This document shows, one piece after another, positions 44,685-54,220 of a stretch of 64,000 bases of DNA (its first letter is position 1; each line of letters begins with the position of its first letter). The translations under genes were made by a program, and so were the position numbers. Under the pieces are notes generated by a model. The model searched no databases and was not told the origin of the DNA. It saw only the letters and a program-made list of their open reading frames with translations. This DNA comes from Foliimonas ilicis. GTDB lineage: Bacteria; Pseudomonadota; Alphaproteobacteria; Rhizobiales; Rhizobiaceae. The stretch is taken from NCBI RefSeq assembly GCF_039939195.1, contig NZ_JBDUUH010000009.1, positions 62,001 through 126,000 on the forward strand. Direction: 5' to 3'.

Positions 44685-46900
44685 AGCAAGAGGACGCATC
44701 AGCCATGCACAGGGAAGCTGAAGCGGCAAACCTCTCAAACAGCGAGCATGCGGATGCGTTCGAAAGCGAAGCATGGCTCGAAGCCCTCCGTTATGTAGCC
44801 CGGCATTTTCGCTTGCCGACATCCACGCAGGCGGTCCGGCAGGTCGCGCTCTGGGACCGCGGGGATACCGGGCAGGCCAAGCTTCGCAACATGGCGCGCG
44901 TCATGGGACTGCGGCTGAAATTCACACATCCTCCGTTGCCTGCGCCGTCCGACTGGCACCTCCCGATTATTGCGCGCCTTGATGATGAGTCGATCGTAGT
45001 CATCTCCGCAATCGGTTCCTCAGGTGAAGCCAGTGTCATCTTCAGTGGTGACAGGGGTCTTCAAAGCCCGATGCAGGTTTCCGAGTTGATCGACCGTTGC
45101 GAGATGCTTGTGATACCACGCCCGTCGCGCGCGGTGCCTGACGCGAGGGTCGATGCCTACATTGCGCCCTACAAGGAAAACTGGTTCAGACGGATCGTGC
45201 TGCGCGATCTGCGGCCTTACGGCCATGTCATGCTGGCGTCCCTCATCGCCAATGCGCTCGGCCTGGCCGGCATCCTGTTTTCGATGCAGGTCTACGACCG
45301 CGTCGTGCCGGCGGAATCATTTCCCACGCTTTACGTACTTTTTGGCGGTGTGCTCCTCGCCATCTTCTTTGACTTCATCATGCGCCGGCTGCGCATGAAC
45401 ATCATCGACGTACTCGGCAAGCGCGCCGATATCCGCATGTCGGATCAAGTGTTCGGCCATGCGCTGCGTGTTCGCAACAGTGCCAGACCTGCCTCCACTG
45501 GCACGTTCATTGCGCAATTGCGCGATCTGGAACAGGTTCGCGAATTGCTGACCTCGACCACCGTGGCAGCACTCGCGGATATCCCGTTTTTCCTGCTTTT
45601 CCTCGGCATATTCTGGATATTGGCGGGGCCGCTGGTCATTGTCCCGCTCGGCGCCCTGGTGTTGCTCATTGCGCCGGGGCTTTTGGCGCAACGGCGTTTG
45701 CGGGTTTATGCCAACGAATCCATGCGCGAGGCATCTTTGCGCAATGCGATGCTGGTCGAGGCCGTGCAGGGCATCGAGGACATAAAAACGCTGCAGGCCG
45801 AGGAGCGCTTTCAGCAGCAATGGAACCATTTCAACGCCGTGACGGCCGAGGCGCAGCTTAAACTTCGGTCCCTGAGCAATTCGCTCGTGGTCTGGACGCA
45901 TAATGTCCAGACAGGTGTGTTCGCAACCGTGGTTTTTCTGGGTGCTCCAATGGTCATCGCTGGCGATATGACGACCGGCGCTTTGGTGGCAGCATCGGTG
46001 CTCGGCTCCCGCATGATGGCTCCGATGGCGCAGATCACACAGGTTCTCAGCCGGTTTCAGCAGGCGAAGGTCGGCATGCAAAGTCTCGACCGGATCATGC
46101 AGATGCCGGTCGATCACCCTGAACATGAAAGCCGCATCCATCATTCCAGCATTGCGGGTGACTACGCTCTGAAATCCGCGGTGTTTCGCTATGGCGACGA
46201 GACTTCGCCGCCTGTGCTGTCGATCAGAAACATGCGTATTCAGGCGGGCGAGAAAATCGCCGTGCTTGGAAAGAATGGTGCTGGAAAATCGACGCTGCTG
46301 CAGGCCCTTTCAGGACTTCTGGAGCCGGCTTCCGGCGAATTGCTGCTCGAAAATACCGCCATTCAACATATCGACCCGGCGGATTTGCGTCGTGATGTGA
46401 GCCTCATGACCCAGAATGCGCGCCTCTTCCATGGAACGCTTCGCGACAACATCATGCTCGGCTCGCCGGATGCCTCGCAGGACGAAATCCTGAAAGCCCT
46501 GGCGATGGTCGGCGCGGATGAATTCATTAGGAAATTGCCGAAAGGTCTGGATCATCCCGTGCTGGAAGGAGGCAACGGCCTTTCCGGCGGACAAAAACAG
46601 GCAGTTCTGTTGGCAAGGCTTTTGATACGCCAGCCGAACGTCGTGCTGCTCGATGAACCGACAGCCGCTATGGACGAGGCAACCGAACGGCACTTTATCG
46701 AGCAATTCCTGGACTGGAGCGGCGAGCGCACCGTGGTCGTGGCAACGCACCGGATGCGGGTTCTCGAATTGGTGGATAGGGTAATCGTCATCGAAAACGG
46801 CGTCGTCGTTTTGGATGATACAAAAGACAATGCGCTAAAAATCCTGAAGGGCTTGGGGAATGTTGCGACGGCAAAGAAGAAGCCGCCCGGCAATAATTAA
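44681..46900 (+). CDS. Type I secretion ABC transporter permease/ATPase (LapB-like)
   Basis: Inner-membrane exporter of 739 residues. It has an N-terminal C39-like domain without the catalytic Cys (about 25-150), a six-helix exporter domain (about 175-450) and a C-terminal ATPase. The ATPase shows Walker A GKNGAGKSTLL (about 530), signature LSGGQKQAVLLARLL (about 634), Walker B VVLLDEP and the switch His in VVATHR. The inactive peptidase domain is characteristic of transporters of large adhesins. GTG start at 44681 overlaps the tolC-like stop; ATG at 44705 is the alternative. Confidence 0.92.
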   Translation: MKQEDASAMHREAEAANLSNSEHADAFESEAWLEALRYVARHFRLPTSTQAVRQVALWDRGDTGQAKLRNMARVMGLRLKFTHPPLPAPSDWHLPIIARLDDESIVVISAIGSSGEASVIFSGDRGLQSPMQVSELIDRCEMLVIPRPSRAVPDARVDAYIAPYKENWFRRIVLRDLRPYGHVMLASLIANALGLAGILFSMQVYDRVVPAESFPTLYVLFGGVLLAIFFDFIMRRLRMNIIDVLGKRADIRMSDQVFGHALRVRNSARPASTGTFIAQLRDLEQVRELLTSTTVAALADIPFFLLFLGIFWILAGPLVIVPLGALVLLIAPGLLAQRRLRVYANESMREASLRNAMLVEAVQGIEDIKTLQAEERFQQQWNHFNAVTAEAQLKLRSLSNSLVVWTHNVQTGVFATVVFLGAPMVIAGDMTTGALVAASVLGSRMMAPMAQITQVLSRFQQAKVGMQSLDRIMQMPVDHPEHESRIHHSSIAGDYALKSAVFRYGDETSPPVLSIRNMRIQAGEKIAVLGKNGAGKSTLLQALSGLLEPASGELLLENTAIQHIDPADLRRDVSLMTQNARLFHGTLRDNIMLGSPDASQDEILKALAMVGADEFIRKLPKGLDHPVLEGGNGLSGGQKQAVLLARLLIRQPNVVLLDEPTAAMDEATERHFIEQFLDWSGERTVVVATHRMRVLELVDRVIVIENGVVVLDDTKDNALKILKGLGNVATAKKKPPGNN

Positions 46901-46923
46901 CCAGCTTCGGAGGGCCGACAGAT

Positions 46924-48123
46924 ATGGCTTTTTTCCACACGACGCGAAAGGAAGCCGATTCCTGGATTTACGGTGATGCAGATGATGTACGTCTGTCCCG
47001 CTCGTCGCGGGTCGTCTGGGTCATTGCCGCCCTGCTTATTGCTTTGGGAATATGGGCCTATTTTTCCAGGCTGGATGAAGTCGCGACCGGCTCGGGCCGT
47101 GTCGTTCCCATCATGCGCGAACAGATCATCCAGTCATTGGAAGGCGGTATTCTCGCTTCGCTTCATGTCCGGCAGGACGATGTTGTCGAGCCGGGCGAAA
47201 TACTTGCGCAACTGGACCCAACCATCAGTGAATCCGATGTCGGCGAGAGCGCCGCAAAATACCGCGCAGCCCTTGCAAGCTCAGCAAGATTGCGCGCCGA
47301 GGTCAACCAGATGCCTTTGAAGTTTCCGGATGAACTGGATGATTTCGAAGAGCTCAGGACGGCGGAAGAAGCACTGTTTGAAGCGCGCCGCCGCAGTCTG
47401 TCGCAGGCGACAGCCTGGATCGACGAGTCGCTGAATCTGGTGCGCAGCGAGCTGGCGATCAGCGAATCCCTGATCAAGAGCGGTGCGGCCAGCAATGTCG
47501 AGGTGCTGCGTCTCAAGCGGCAACTGGTCGAACTCGAACTGAAACAGGTCGAGCTGAATTCCGAATATCTGGTGCGCGCCCGCGAAGAGCTTGCGACTGC
47601 GAATGCCGAGGTTGAATCGCTGTCCTCGGTCGTCAAGGGGCGTTCGGATTCGCTGTCTCGATTGACCCACAGGTCGCCTGTGCGCGGCATCGTCAAGAAC
47701 ATCGAGGTCAGCACGATCGGCGGTGTCGTGCCGCCAAATGGAAAACTCATGGAGATCATTCCGCTGGACGACAAGCTTCTGGTGGAAGCCCGCATCTCTC
47801 CCCGCGACATCGCTTTCATCCATCCCGGACAACGCGCAAGCGTGAAGATCACGGCTTATGACTATGCCATTTATGGCGGGCTGGAAGGCGAGGTCGCGAC
47901 CATCTCGCCGGATACGATACAGGACGAAATAGACCCGCAGATTTATTACTACCGCGTATTCGTGCAGACGGAATCGGATGCGCTGGAAAACAAGACGGGT
48001 ACGCTATTCCCGATCGTTCCTGGCATGATCGCCACCGTCGATATCCATACCGGCAGCAAGACGGTGGTGGAATATCTGATCAAGCCGCTGAACCGCGCGC
48101 GCGAAGCGCTGCGGGAGCGTTAG
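46924..48123 (+). CDS. Type I secretion membrane-fusion protein, HlyD family
   Basis: Periplasmic adaptor of 399 residues. There is one N-terminal transmembrane helix (about 32-50), a lipoyl-like half (QSLEGGILASLHVRQDDVVEPGEILAQLDPT), and a helical hairpin (about 110-240). A beta-barrel follows, with PVRGIVKNIEVSTIGGVVPPNGKLMEIIPL and the family C-terminal RVFVQTESDALENKTGTLFPIVPGMIATVDI. GGAGGG precedes the ATG. It completes the exporter trio. Confidence 0.93.
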   Translation: MAFFHTTRKEADSWIYGDADDVRLSRSSRVVWVIAALLIALGIWAYFSRLDEVATGSGRVVPIMREQIIQSLEGGILASLHVRQDDVVEPGEILAQLDPTISESDVGESAAKYRAALASSARLRAEVNQMPLKFPDELDDFEELRTAEEALFEARRRSLSQATAWIDESLNLVRSELAISESLIKSGAASNVEVLRLKRQLVELELKQVELNSEYLVRAREELATANAEVESLSSVVKGRSDSLSRLTHRSPVRGIVKNIEVSTIGGVVPPNGKLMEIIPLDDKLLVEARISPRDIAFIHPGQRASVKITAYDYAIYGGLEGEVATISPDTIQDEIDPQIYYYRVFVQTESDALENKTGTLFPIVPGMIATVDIHTGSKTVVEYLIKPLNRAREALRER

Positions 48124-48136
48124 ATCGCGGCTTGTC

Positions 48137-49162
48137 ATGCGTATTCCCATTTTGCTCAACTGTTCCGTGATTCTGCTTTTGGCGATGACAGGCCTTGTGT
48201 CGGTCGCGCATGCACGGGAGGGCCGCTTGGGACCGGACGAAAAACAGAACCCTCGCGAACTGCTCATTCCGCGCGACGACGACAGTTTCGACCCTCTGGA
48301 AGCCCTTCACGGCTCATTCAGCACGCCTGTTCACTGCGCAAAAATTCCAGGCGGACTTTGGGTGGAAACGGACGGCAAGGGCGAATGCATCAGGCATTAT
48401 GCGCAAGGGATCGCATATGGAGAAAATCCGCTCGCCATTGTCTATTTCGGCGGCGATGTTCTTTTGCGCAATTCAAAGGGCGAGCGCTTTATTGCACCGG
48501 CCTACGCAGAGCATACGCCCGGCAGTTTCAACGCCGACATGAAGCTGCTTTCCGAACGTTCCGGCCTGCCCGCAATCTTCATCGCCCGGCCGGGAACCTA
48601 TGGTTCTTCCGGCGATCACACGCTGCGCCGCTACTCTCGCGAAATCGAATTGATCGATGGTGCGATTGCACAGATCAGAATGCGCTACGGAATTTCGCAC
48701 TTTATCCTCGCCGGACAATCCGGCGGCGGCCATATCGTGGCCTCTCTCCTAAACAGGCGAAAGGACGTGACGGCGGCAGTCATCTCGTCCGGCCTCGTTT
48801 CGGTCAGGCAGGTGATGGCTTACTGGGAAAACAGGCGGGATATTCCGGGTTCTACGCTCTACGATGCCGATGCGTTTTACGATCCCGTCGATGATGTCGC
48901 AAAAATCACGCGCGAACCGCAGCCGCAGATCATTCTCATATCCGATCGCGATGATCGTGTGGTGCCTTTCGAGACGCAGGCGCACTATGTGAAAGAGTTG
49001 CGGCGTGCCGGTTTTCAGCCGGTGCATATTCTGGCGAAGGGAGACGGGGCAAACAATCATGTTCTCTCCCGTCATCTGCGCCTCGCGGCGGCACTTGTCG
49101 CTCAGGGAAGCAAACCCGATAAAATAAGGAGTATGGTCAAGCAGATCGAGCCGCTGGAGTGA
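48137..49162 (+). CDS. Exported alpha/beta hydrolase family protein
   Basis: A 341-residue protein with a signal peptide (about 1-26, LLLAMTGLVSVAHA). The hydrolase nucleophile elbow is FILAGQSGGGHIVASLL (Ser near 196). A likely acid lies in IILISDRDDRVVPF and the His in GANNHVLSRH. It is 13 bp after the HlyD gene, so it is in the operon, which is not a usual type I secretion component. It may act on the adhesin, on lipids or on peptidoglycan-linked esters. Its 3' end overlaps the convergent giant gene by 26 bp. Confidence 0.75.
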   Translation: MRIPILLNCSVILLLAMTGLVSVAHAREGRLGPDEKQNPRELLIPRDDDSFDPLEALHGSFSTPVHCAKIPGGLWVETDGKGECIRHYAQGIAYGENPLAIVYFGGDVLLRNSKGERFIAPAYAEHTPGSFNADMKLLSERSGLPAIFIARPGTYGSSGDHTLRRYSREIELIDGAIAQIRMRYGISHFILAGQSGGGHIVASLLNRRKDVTAAVISSGLVSVRQVMAYWENRRDIPGSTLYDADAFYDPVDDVAKITREPQPQIILISDRDDRVVPFETQAHYVKELRRAGFQPVHILAKGDGANNHVLSRHLRLAAALVAQGSKPDKIRSMVKQIEPLE

Positions 49163-52100
49163 CAAGGGCCGCTGCTTTTTCCGCCTCATAGGCTTCAATC
49201 AGGGATTTTACGGCAGCGTCGCGCTCATCCTTGCTTGCCGCACCCAGAACGACCGCAATCCATCTATGTCCCGCTCGCCTGACCGAGAAAATCACATGGT
49301 TTCCGCGACCGACGATTGTCCCGGTTTTCAGGCCATCCGCACCCTCAAGCTCGAACAGCAGGCGGTTGATGTTGCGTTGCGCCTTTCCGTTCCATTGGAA
49401 TTCAGGCTCGGCGCAGAGTTTCGCGACATTCGGATGATGCTTGAAGACGTGTTGCGCAAGTGCCAGGGCATCCTGTGCATCGATCCGCTGATCCAGTCCA
49501 AGCCCGCTGGGCGATGAGAAATGCGTGCTGTTCAATCCGAGCTTGGCTGCGCGGGCATTCAGGCGAGCGGTGAAGCGGCGTATGGTGCCGCTGTGCCATT
49601 CGGCAAGCGCATTGGCCGCTTCGTTCGAACTTACGATGGCGGTTGCGCGCATAAGGGTTTCGATGCTCGCCTCCGTGCCGGGAACAAAACCCCAATGGCT
49701 GTTGACCTTGGCGGCCGCTTCGGAAACCAGAGCCTTGTCGCTCGTGGAAAGGCCTTCGGCCGCCAGCTTTTCTTCGACGAGGCATAGGGTCAGCAATTTG
49801 GTGATCGACGCCGGCAGATGGTTTTCCGCGAGACCGGCGGAAAATATGGTCTGCTTCAGGCCGTCATCATAGAGCAGTGCCGTCACCCCATCGGGAAGTT
49901 TCGGCGGCGTTTTCATTTTGGTTTGCAGCGCGTTCAGGTTTCTCACCGTTCTCTCTGCCTGGTTGGCGGCCAGTTTCTTCATCCAAGATACCAGTTCATG
50001 AATGCGTGTGCTGTTGGACCCCTTGGCCAGAAGGACATCGCCACGCGCGATTTCCTTCTGCAAAATAGGTTTCAAAGCCCGCAGGGATTCTGCCTTCACG
50101 CCCCGGCGCGATTGCGGGATCTCGTTCCAGAACTCGTCATACAGATCGCCGATCACATTGACGCGGTCGATATCATTCGAAGCGATGAGAGGTGCCAGTT
50201 CGGTGTGGTAGCGCCTGGCGTCCGGTCCGAGCTCGGCCATTTCCCCAAGCACTACAATTTTGCGGCCCTCGTTTTTGCGAGCACCAAGATTGGCAAGTGC
50301 TGCCTTCATCGAGCTGGGATTGGCGTTGTACGCATCGTCGATGAGCAGGAATTCCTTGCCATTCAGGGCCAGTTGTTTTTCTTCGCCTCTGCCCGACATG
50401 GCTGAGAAAGTCGCAAGCTGCGCCAGTGCGGGCTCGAGAGAATGGCCAAGTGCGGCAATCGCCGCCAGAACGGCGAGACTGTTGAGCGCCATATGCTTGC
50501 CCGCCGCACCGAGCTTATATTTTATCGGCTGGCCCAGAATGCTGGCATGCACGATTTGTCCGGCAGCATCATAATCCAGCAGCCGGAACGAGCTGTCTTC
50601 GGTTTCCCCGTAGTGCGTAATGACAAGGCCGCGCGCCGTCGCCGCGTCGTGGACGATCTCCCATTCCTGCATGTCGCGATTGATTACCGCGATGCTTCCG
50701 GGCGACATGCCCAGGAAAATCCCGCTCTTGGTCACGGCGATATCCTTCACCGTGCTGTGGTCGCCAAGATGGGCAGGGGCAACATTTGTGAATATGGCGA
50801 TATGCGGCTGCGCCATGCGTGCGCTCTGCGCCATTTTGCCGACAGCCAGTTCCAGAACGAGATGCGGGCTGTCCCATGGCATGGCTGCAAGGTTCCAGGC
50901 GACGCCATGGGGGAGATTTGCGTTATGCGCGGTCTTGCTTGCCGACCCCCAGGGGCAAAGCGCGTGGGAAAGCATGGCGACCGTCGTCGTCTTTCCGGCG
51001 CTGCCCGTGACCGCCAGTATCTTCCCGGTCATTTTCTGACGGGCATAATGTCCAATCGAAAGGATCGCCTTGTCGGTATCGGCAACGAGCAGCAATGGAA
51101 TGCCGTCAAAACCGTTTTCATCGGGATATTCGGTTATGATGGCAGCCGGAGGGGCGCGCATTGCCTCGATCACGGAGGCAGGCACGCCTTTTCCTTTGGC
51201 CTCCGCGCGAACAACGACGAACTGGCCCGGCTGCATCGTCGACGCATGAATGCAAAGCCCGGTTGCAGTCCAGCCTGAAGGGGGAGGGCGCTGCCAGATC
51301 CCGTCCGTCGCTGCCACAAGGCTTTCGGCATTCCACCCGGATGGCGCGCGCTGTGCGGCAACGAGCTTCCGGAAGTCTTCTCGTTTCTCCAGATAATTGC
51401 GATAGGCGATGAAGCCGGAGAGATAGTGTTCGACATCGTCGATGCGCACGCGGAATGCGTGATGACGGATGAAAAAACTGCCCAGAATCCTGTCGGGATT
51501 GCGAAAATACATCGCCATTTCCGGCCAAAAGAAGCCGTTCAGCAGATAATGCGCGCGAAACTCCAGCGATTTTTCGAATTTTTCCAGATCGATTTCGTCA
51601 AGAAGATGCCGAAGCTCCGGCATTTCGCCGAGCCGGGACAGCATTTCCCGCGCGGCCATCATGAGTTCGAGCAAGGTCGGAAAAGTGGTGATGCGCTGCC
51701 CGACGAAATCGAGATAATCGGCCACGTTTCTTATACCGAAAACGAAGTAGCGCTCCTCCGGCCGGTATCGCGTCAACTCGTTGACGCAGTAGCTGAGCCA
51801 GTGGTCGTGGTGGCGCCAATGCTCCTTCTCGATGAAATGCCCGAAGGCCTTTTCGACCGTTTCGAGCCATCTTTCATCCCGCGTAAGATTGTAGAGACGC
51901 ATCAACCCGAAGGCCGCTTCGCCCTCATAATAGATCGTTCGAAAATCCTGCCTGAGCTTCAATGATGGGAAATGAAGCACATGCACGAACGAACCAGTTT
52001 GCTGGTCCTGCATATGGCGGATGCCCAGAGCCAGCCTCTCCATAAGCGATTTGTGAGTGTCGTTTCCGGTGATTTCGCAATGCTTGACCAGGGCCAGAAG

Positions 52101-53036
52101 CGCCACCGCATTCGCGCCAAGCTTGATCTCTTTGTTCACCTCGACAAGGAATGCCGCGCCTGTGCCGTCCGGCAGCGTGGCATCCTTGATTAACGTTCCG
52201 GTCAGATGTGAAATCGAGCGGTCGATCGCATTTTTCAAACCTTCATCGCGGGTGACTTCGAATGCCTCCAGCATCGCGTAGGTCGTGCTTGCATGCCGCA
52301 GCGTGTTGTAAGCCGCAATCTGCCGGTCGAAACATGGATGATAACCATAGATGAACGAGCCATTGTCCTGAACCTGCCGGGAGAGAAACTCGGACCCCGC
52401 CTTCACAAGAGACAACACTCCGTCGGCCGACAATTGCTCTATGCGTCTGCGGCCCGCATTCAGGTCTTCATCCAGTTCGAAGGCCGCACCGTCCTCATTT
52501 ACGAAGATACCTGCGGTCGTCAGGACATAGACTGTGGCGTCTTCGGAGAAATCGAGTTTCAGATCCTTGCCGAAGCGCTGCGCTGCATAGATCGCGAAAT
52601 TCTGCTCATTGACGACCGCATGTTCGATGCGATTGCCGCCATAGAGCATGGCGTTGGCATTGAGTTCCTGTTCCAGAAAAGCGGCCTTCAGGTCGCCATC
52701 CAGCGCCAGCCCTTTTCGAAAATAGTTTCGTTTGATTCTTTGAAGCCCGGTGCGAAATTGCCTCCAACTCAACGGCTCGGCTTTTTCCACCCAGTCGAAG
52801 CGAAGCCAGCGCCCTTCGAGATTGTGCTTCTGCATCCCGGCATGAAGTTTTGAAACGCTTTCGTCCCAGACGGCATCGAAGGTTTCACCTGTACCGTGGA
52901 CGACATGCGCCCGCGATTTGCCATCAGAAACGGAAATGAAAAGACAATAAGCAGGGTGCGGTGCGGCAAGTTTTCGGCATTTTGCCTTCAAAACTTCGCG
53001 GGTCCTGGAGAGTTTTTGCGAAAATAACAACCGCAT
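49137..53036 (-). CDS. Three-domain fusion: helical toroid-like domain, MurF-like ligase, D-Ala-D-Ala carboxypeptidase-like domain
   Basis: An intact 1299-codon gene. Residues about 1-555 are mostly alpha-helical with repeated helical-hairpin features (SFIYGYHPC, TIYYEGEAAFGLMRLY, HWLSYCVNELTRY), like six-hairpin glycosidase or epimerase toroids. Residues about 565-1000 are a Mur ligase closest to MurF: P-loop ILAVTGSAGKTTTVAML (about 676), NVAPAHLGDH, and LIDDAYNANPSSMKAAL (about 897). Residues about 1015-1299 are a serine penicillin-binding domain of the S11 type with SITK (about 1076), SSN (about 1134) and KTG (about 1235). No signal peptide is obvious, although S11 enzymes normally act outside. 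The substrate is unknown; a peptide-bearing glycan or amino-acid polymer is a fair guess. Confidence 0.85.
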   Translation of the reverse strand: MRLLFSQKLSRTREVLKAKCRKLAAPHPAYCLFISVSDGKSRAHVVHGTGETFDAVWDESVSKLHAGMQKHNLEGRWLRFDWVEKAEPLSWRQFRTGLQRIKRNYFRKGLALDGDLKAAFLEQELNANAMLYGGNRIEHAVVNEQNFAIYAAQRFGKDLKLDFSEDATVYVLTTAGIFVNEDGAAFELDEDLNAGRRRIEQLSADGVLSLVKAGSEFLSRQVQDNGSFIYGYHPCFDRQIAAYNTLRHASTTYAMLEAFEVTRDEGLKNAIDRSISHLTGTLIKDATLPDGTGAAFLVEVNKEIKLGANAVALLALVKHCEITGNDTHKSLMERLALGIRHMQDQQTGSFVHVLHFPSLKLRQDFRTIYYEGEAAFGLMRLYNLTRDERWLETVEKAFGHFIEKEHWRHHDHWLSYCVNELTRYRPEERYFVFGIRNVADYLDFVGQRITTFPTLLELMMAAREMLSRLGEMPELRHLLDEIDLEKFEKSLEFRAHYLLNGFFWPEMAMYFRNPDRILGSFFIRHHAFRVRIDDVEHYLSGFIAYRNYLEKREDFRKLVAAQRAPSGWNAESLVAATDGIWQRPPPSGWTATGLCIHASTMQPGQFVVVRAEAKGKGVPASVIEAMRAPPAAIITEYPDENGFDGIPLLLVADTDKAILSIGHYARQKMTGKILAVTGSAGKTTTVAMLSHALCPWGSASKTAHNANLPHGVAWNLAAMPWDSPHLVLELAVGKMAQSARMAQPHIAIFTNVAPAHLGDHSTVKDIAVTKSGIFLGMSPGSIAVINRDMQEWEIVHDAATARGLVITHYGETEDSSFRLLDYDAAGQIVHASILGQPIKYKLGAAGKHMALNSLAVLAAIAALGHSLEPALAQLATFSAMSGRGEEKQLALNGKEFLLIDDAYNANPSSMKAALANLGARKNEGRKIVVLGEMAELGPDARRYHTELAPLIASNDIDRVNVIGDLYDEFWNEIPQSRRGVKAESLRALKPILQKEIARGDVLLAKGSNSTRIHELVSWMKKLAANQAERTVRNLNALQTKMKTPPKLPDGVTALLYDDGLKQTIFSAGLAENHLPASITKLLTLCLVEEKLAAEGLSTSDKALVSEAAAKVNSHWGFVPGTEASIETLMRATAIVSSNEAANALAEWHSGTIRRFTARLNARAAKLGLNSTHFSSPSGLGLDQRIDAQDALALAQHVFKHHPNVAKLCAEPEFQWNGKAQRNINRLLFELEGADGLKTGTIVGRGNHVIFSVRRAGHRWIAVVLGAASKDERDAAVKSLIEAYEAEKAAALVTPAARSA

Positions 53037-53364
53037 TCACCATCTGACTGCACCTGAATATAAAACTATCCCGAGAAAATCCTTTTGGCGACAGTTCAAT
53101 CCAGTGAAGGTTAAGGTGTCGGCGACCTGAATGTCGTCTTTCGGCCATGCCAATCCCGAAAATGGGGTGATCTGAGCTCGAAAAGTTGCATAAGATGCAG
53201 TGTGGGGACGCAGTCTGATCAGTGCTCAAATTCTCCCCGAATGTTTCACATATTCGCCAGCACTCAGGACGAACCCGAGCGGGATGGGGTCTACAGCCAA
53301 TGGCTCACTTGAAGGGAAGTGCTGTAGTGCTCTGCTGGTGATGCCCCAACCAAGAGTGCAAGTA
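53037..53364. other. Gene-free gap between the giant fusion gene and the phosphonate operon
   Basis: About 330 bp with no convincing gene. It contains the upstream region of the giant gene (its start is preceded by GATGGTGA) and the downstream end of the leftward phn operon. I saw no strong hairpin terminator. Confidence 0.4.
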
Positions 53365-54216
53365 TTATCGCATCTTTCCAATTTTCTTGCGTAGCCAACC
53401 GGAACCGATTTCGGCCAGCAAGACCAGACCTATGATGACCAGCAAAATGGCCGCGACCCGTGTACTCTCCAGTTGTTGCGTCGTGCGCTTCAAATACCAG
53501 CCCATGCCGCCGCCGCCGAAAAAACCGACCACGGTGGCGGCGCGGAAGGCGACGTCCCATGTGTAGATGGCGATTCCGGTAAAGGCGACGCGCACCTGCG
53601 GAAATACGCCATATTGGAATACCTGTAAGGGGTTTGCGCCGACTGAGCGCAGCGCTTCGACCGGGCCCATATCGATGGCTTCAAGCTCGTCCGAAAACAG
53701 CTTGCCGGCAAACCCGATGCAGAAGACGGTCAGCGCCAGCGTTCCGGCCAGCATGCCGAAACCAAGTACAGTTACGAACAGAATGGTCCAGATCGTCTCA
53801 TGGATCGAGCGGCTGCCCATTATCGCGAAGCGTCCAAGCGGGTAGGCGATGCGCTTGCTTATGGTGATGTTGCGGGCGGCCAGCCAGGCAAGGGGGATCG
53901 AACAGACCACACCAAAGAAACCGCCCAACAAAGACATCTCCAACGTTCGAATTACCGACCGAATGAAGTCGGCATCGGTGATGTAGTTGATGTCTGGCGG
54001 AAAGTAGCGTGTCGCCAGAATCTCCGCGAGACGGGGGAACGCGCCGAGAATGCGGTAAAGATCGATGTTGAGGAATGCGATCGAGTAACCGAGGAAGGCC
54101 AGAATCGCCAACATGACCGCGAAACGAATGGTCGATTCCGGATGGCGGTAACGAGACCATTCGCGCTTCGGAGCCGGATCGGAAATGACGGTTGTTGACT
54201 CTATCGACATCGCCAT
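53365..54216 (-). CDS. phnE: Phosphonate ABC transporter permease (distal copy)
   Basis: Inner-membrane permease of 283 residues and about six helices, PhnE family. Motifs are LGGFFGVVCSIPLAWLAARNI, FVTVLGFGMLAGTLAL, and the EAA-type loop GPVEALRSVGANPLQVFQYGVFPQ. It lies 4 bp after its paralogue, so both permeases are made together and probably form a heterodimer. It is the last gene of the operon. Confidence 0.9.
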   Translation of the reverse strand: MAMSIESTTVISDPAPKREWSRYRHPESTIRFAVMLAILAFLGYSIAFLNIDLYRILGAFPRLAEILATRYFPPDINYITDADFIRSVIRTLEMSLLGGFFGVVCSIPLAWLAARNITISKRIAYPLGRFAIMGSRSIHETIWTILFVTVLGFGMLAGTLALTVFCIGFAGKLFSDELEAIDMGPVEALRSVGANPLQVFQYGVFPQVRVAFTGIAIYTWDVAFRAATVVGFFGGGGMGWYLKRTTQQLESTRVAAILLVIIGLVLLAEIGSGWLRKKIGKMR

Positions 54217-54220
54217 TTCC

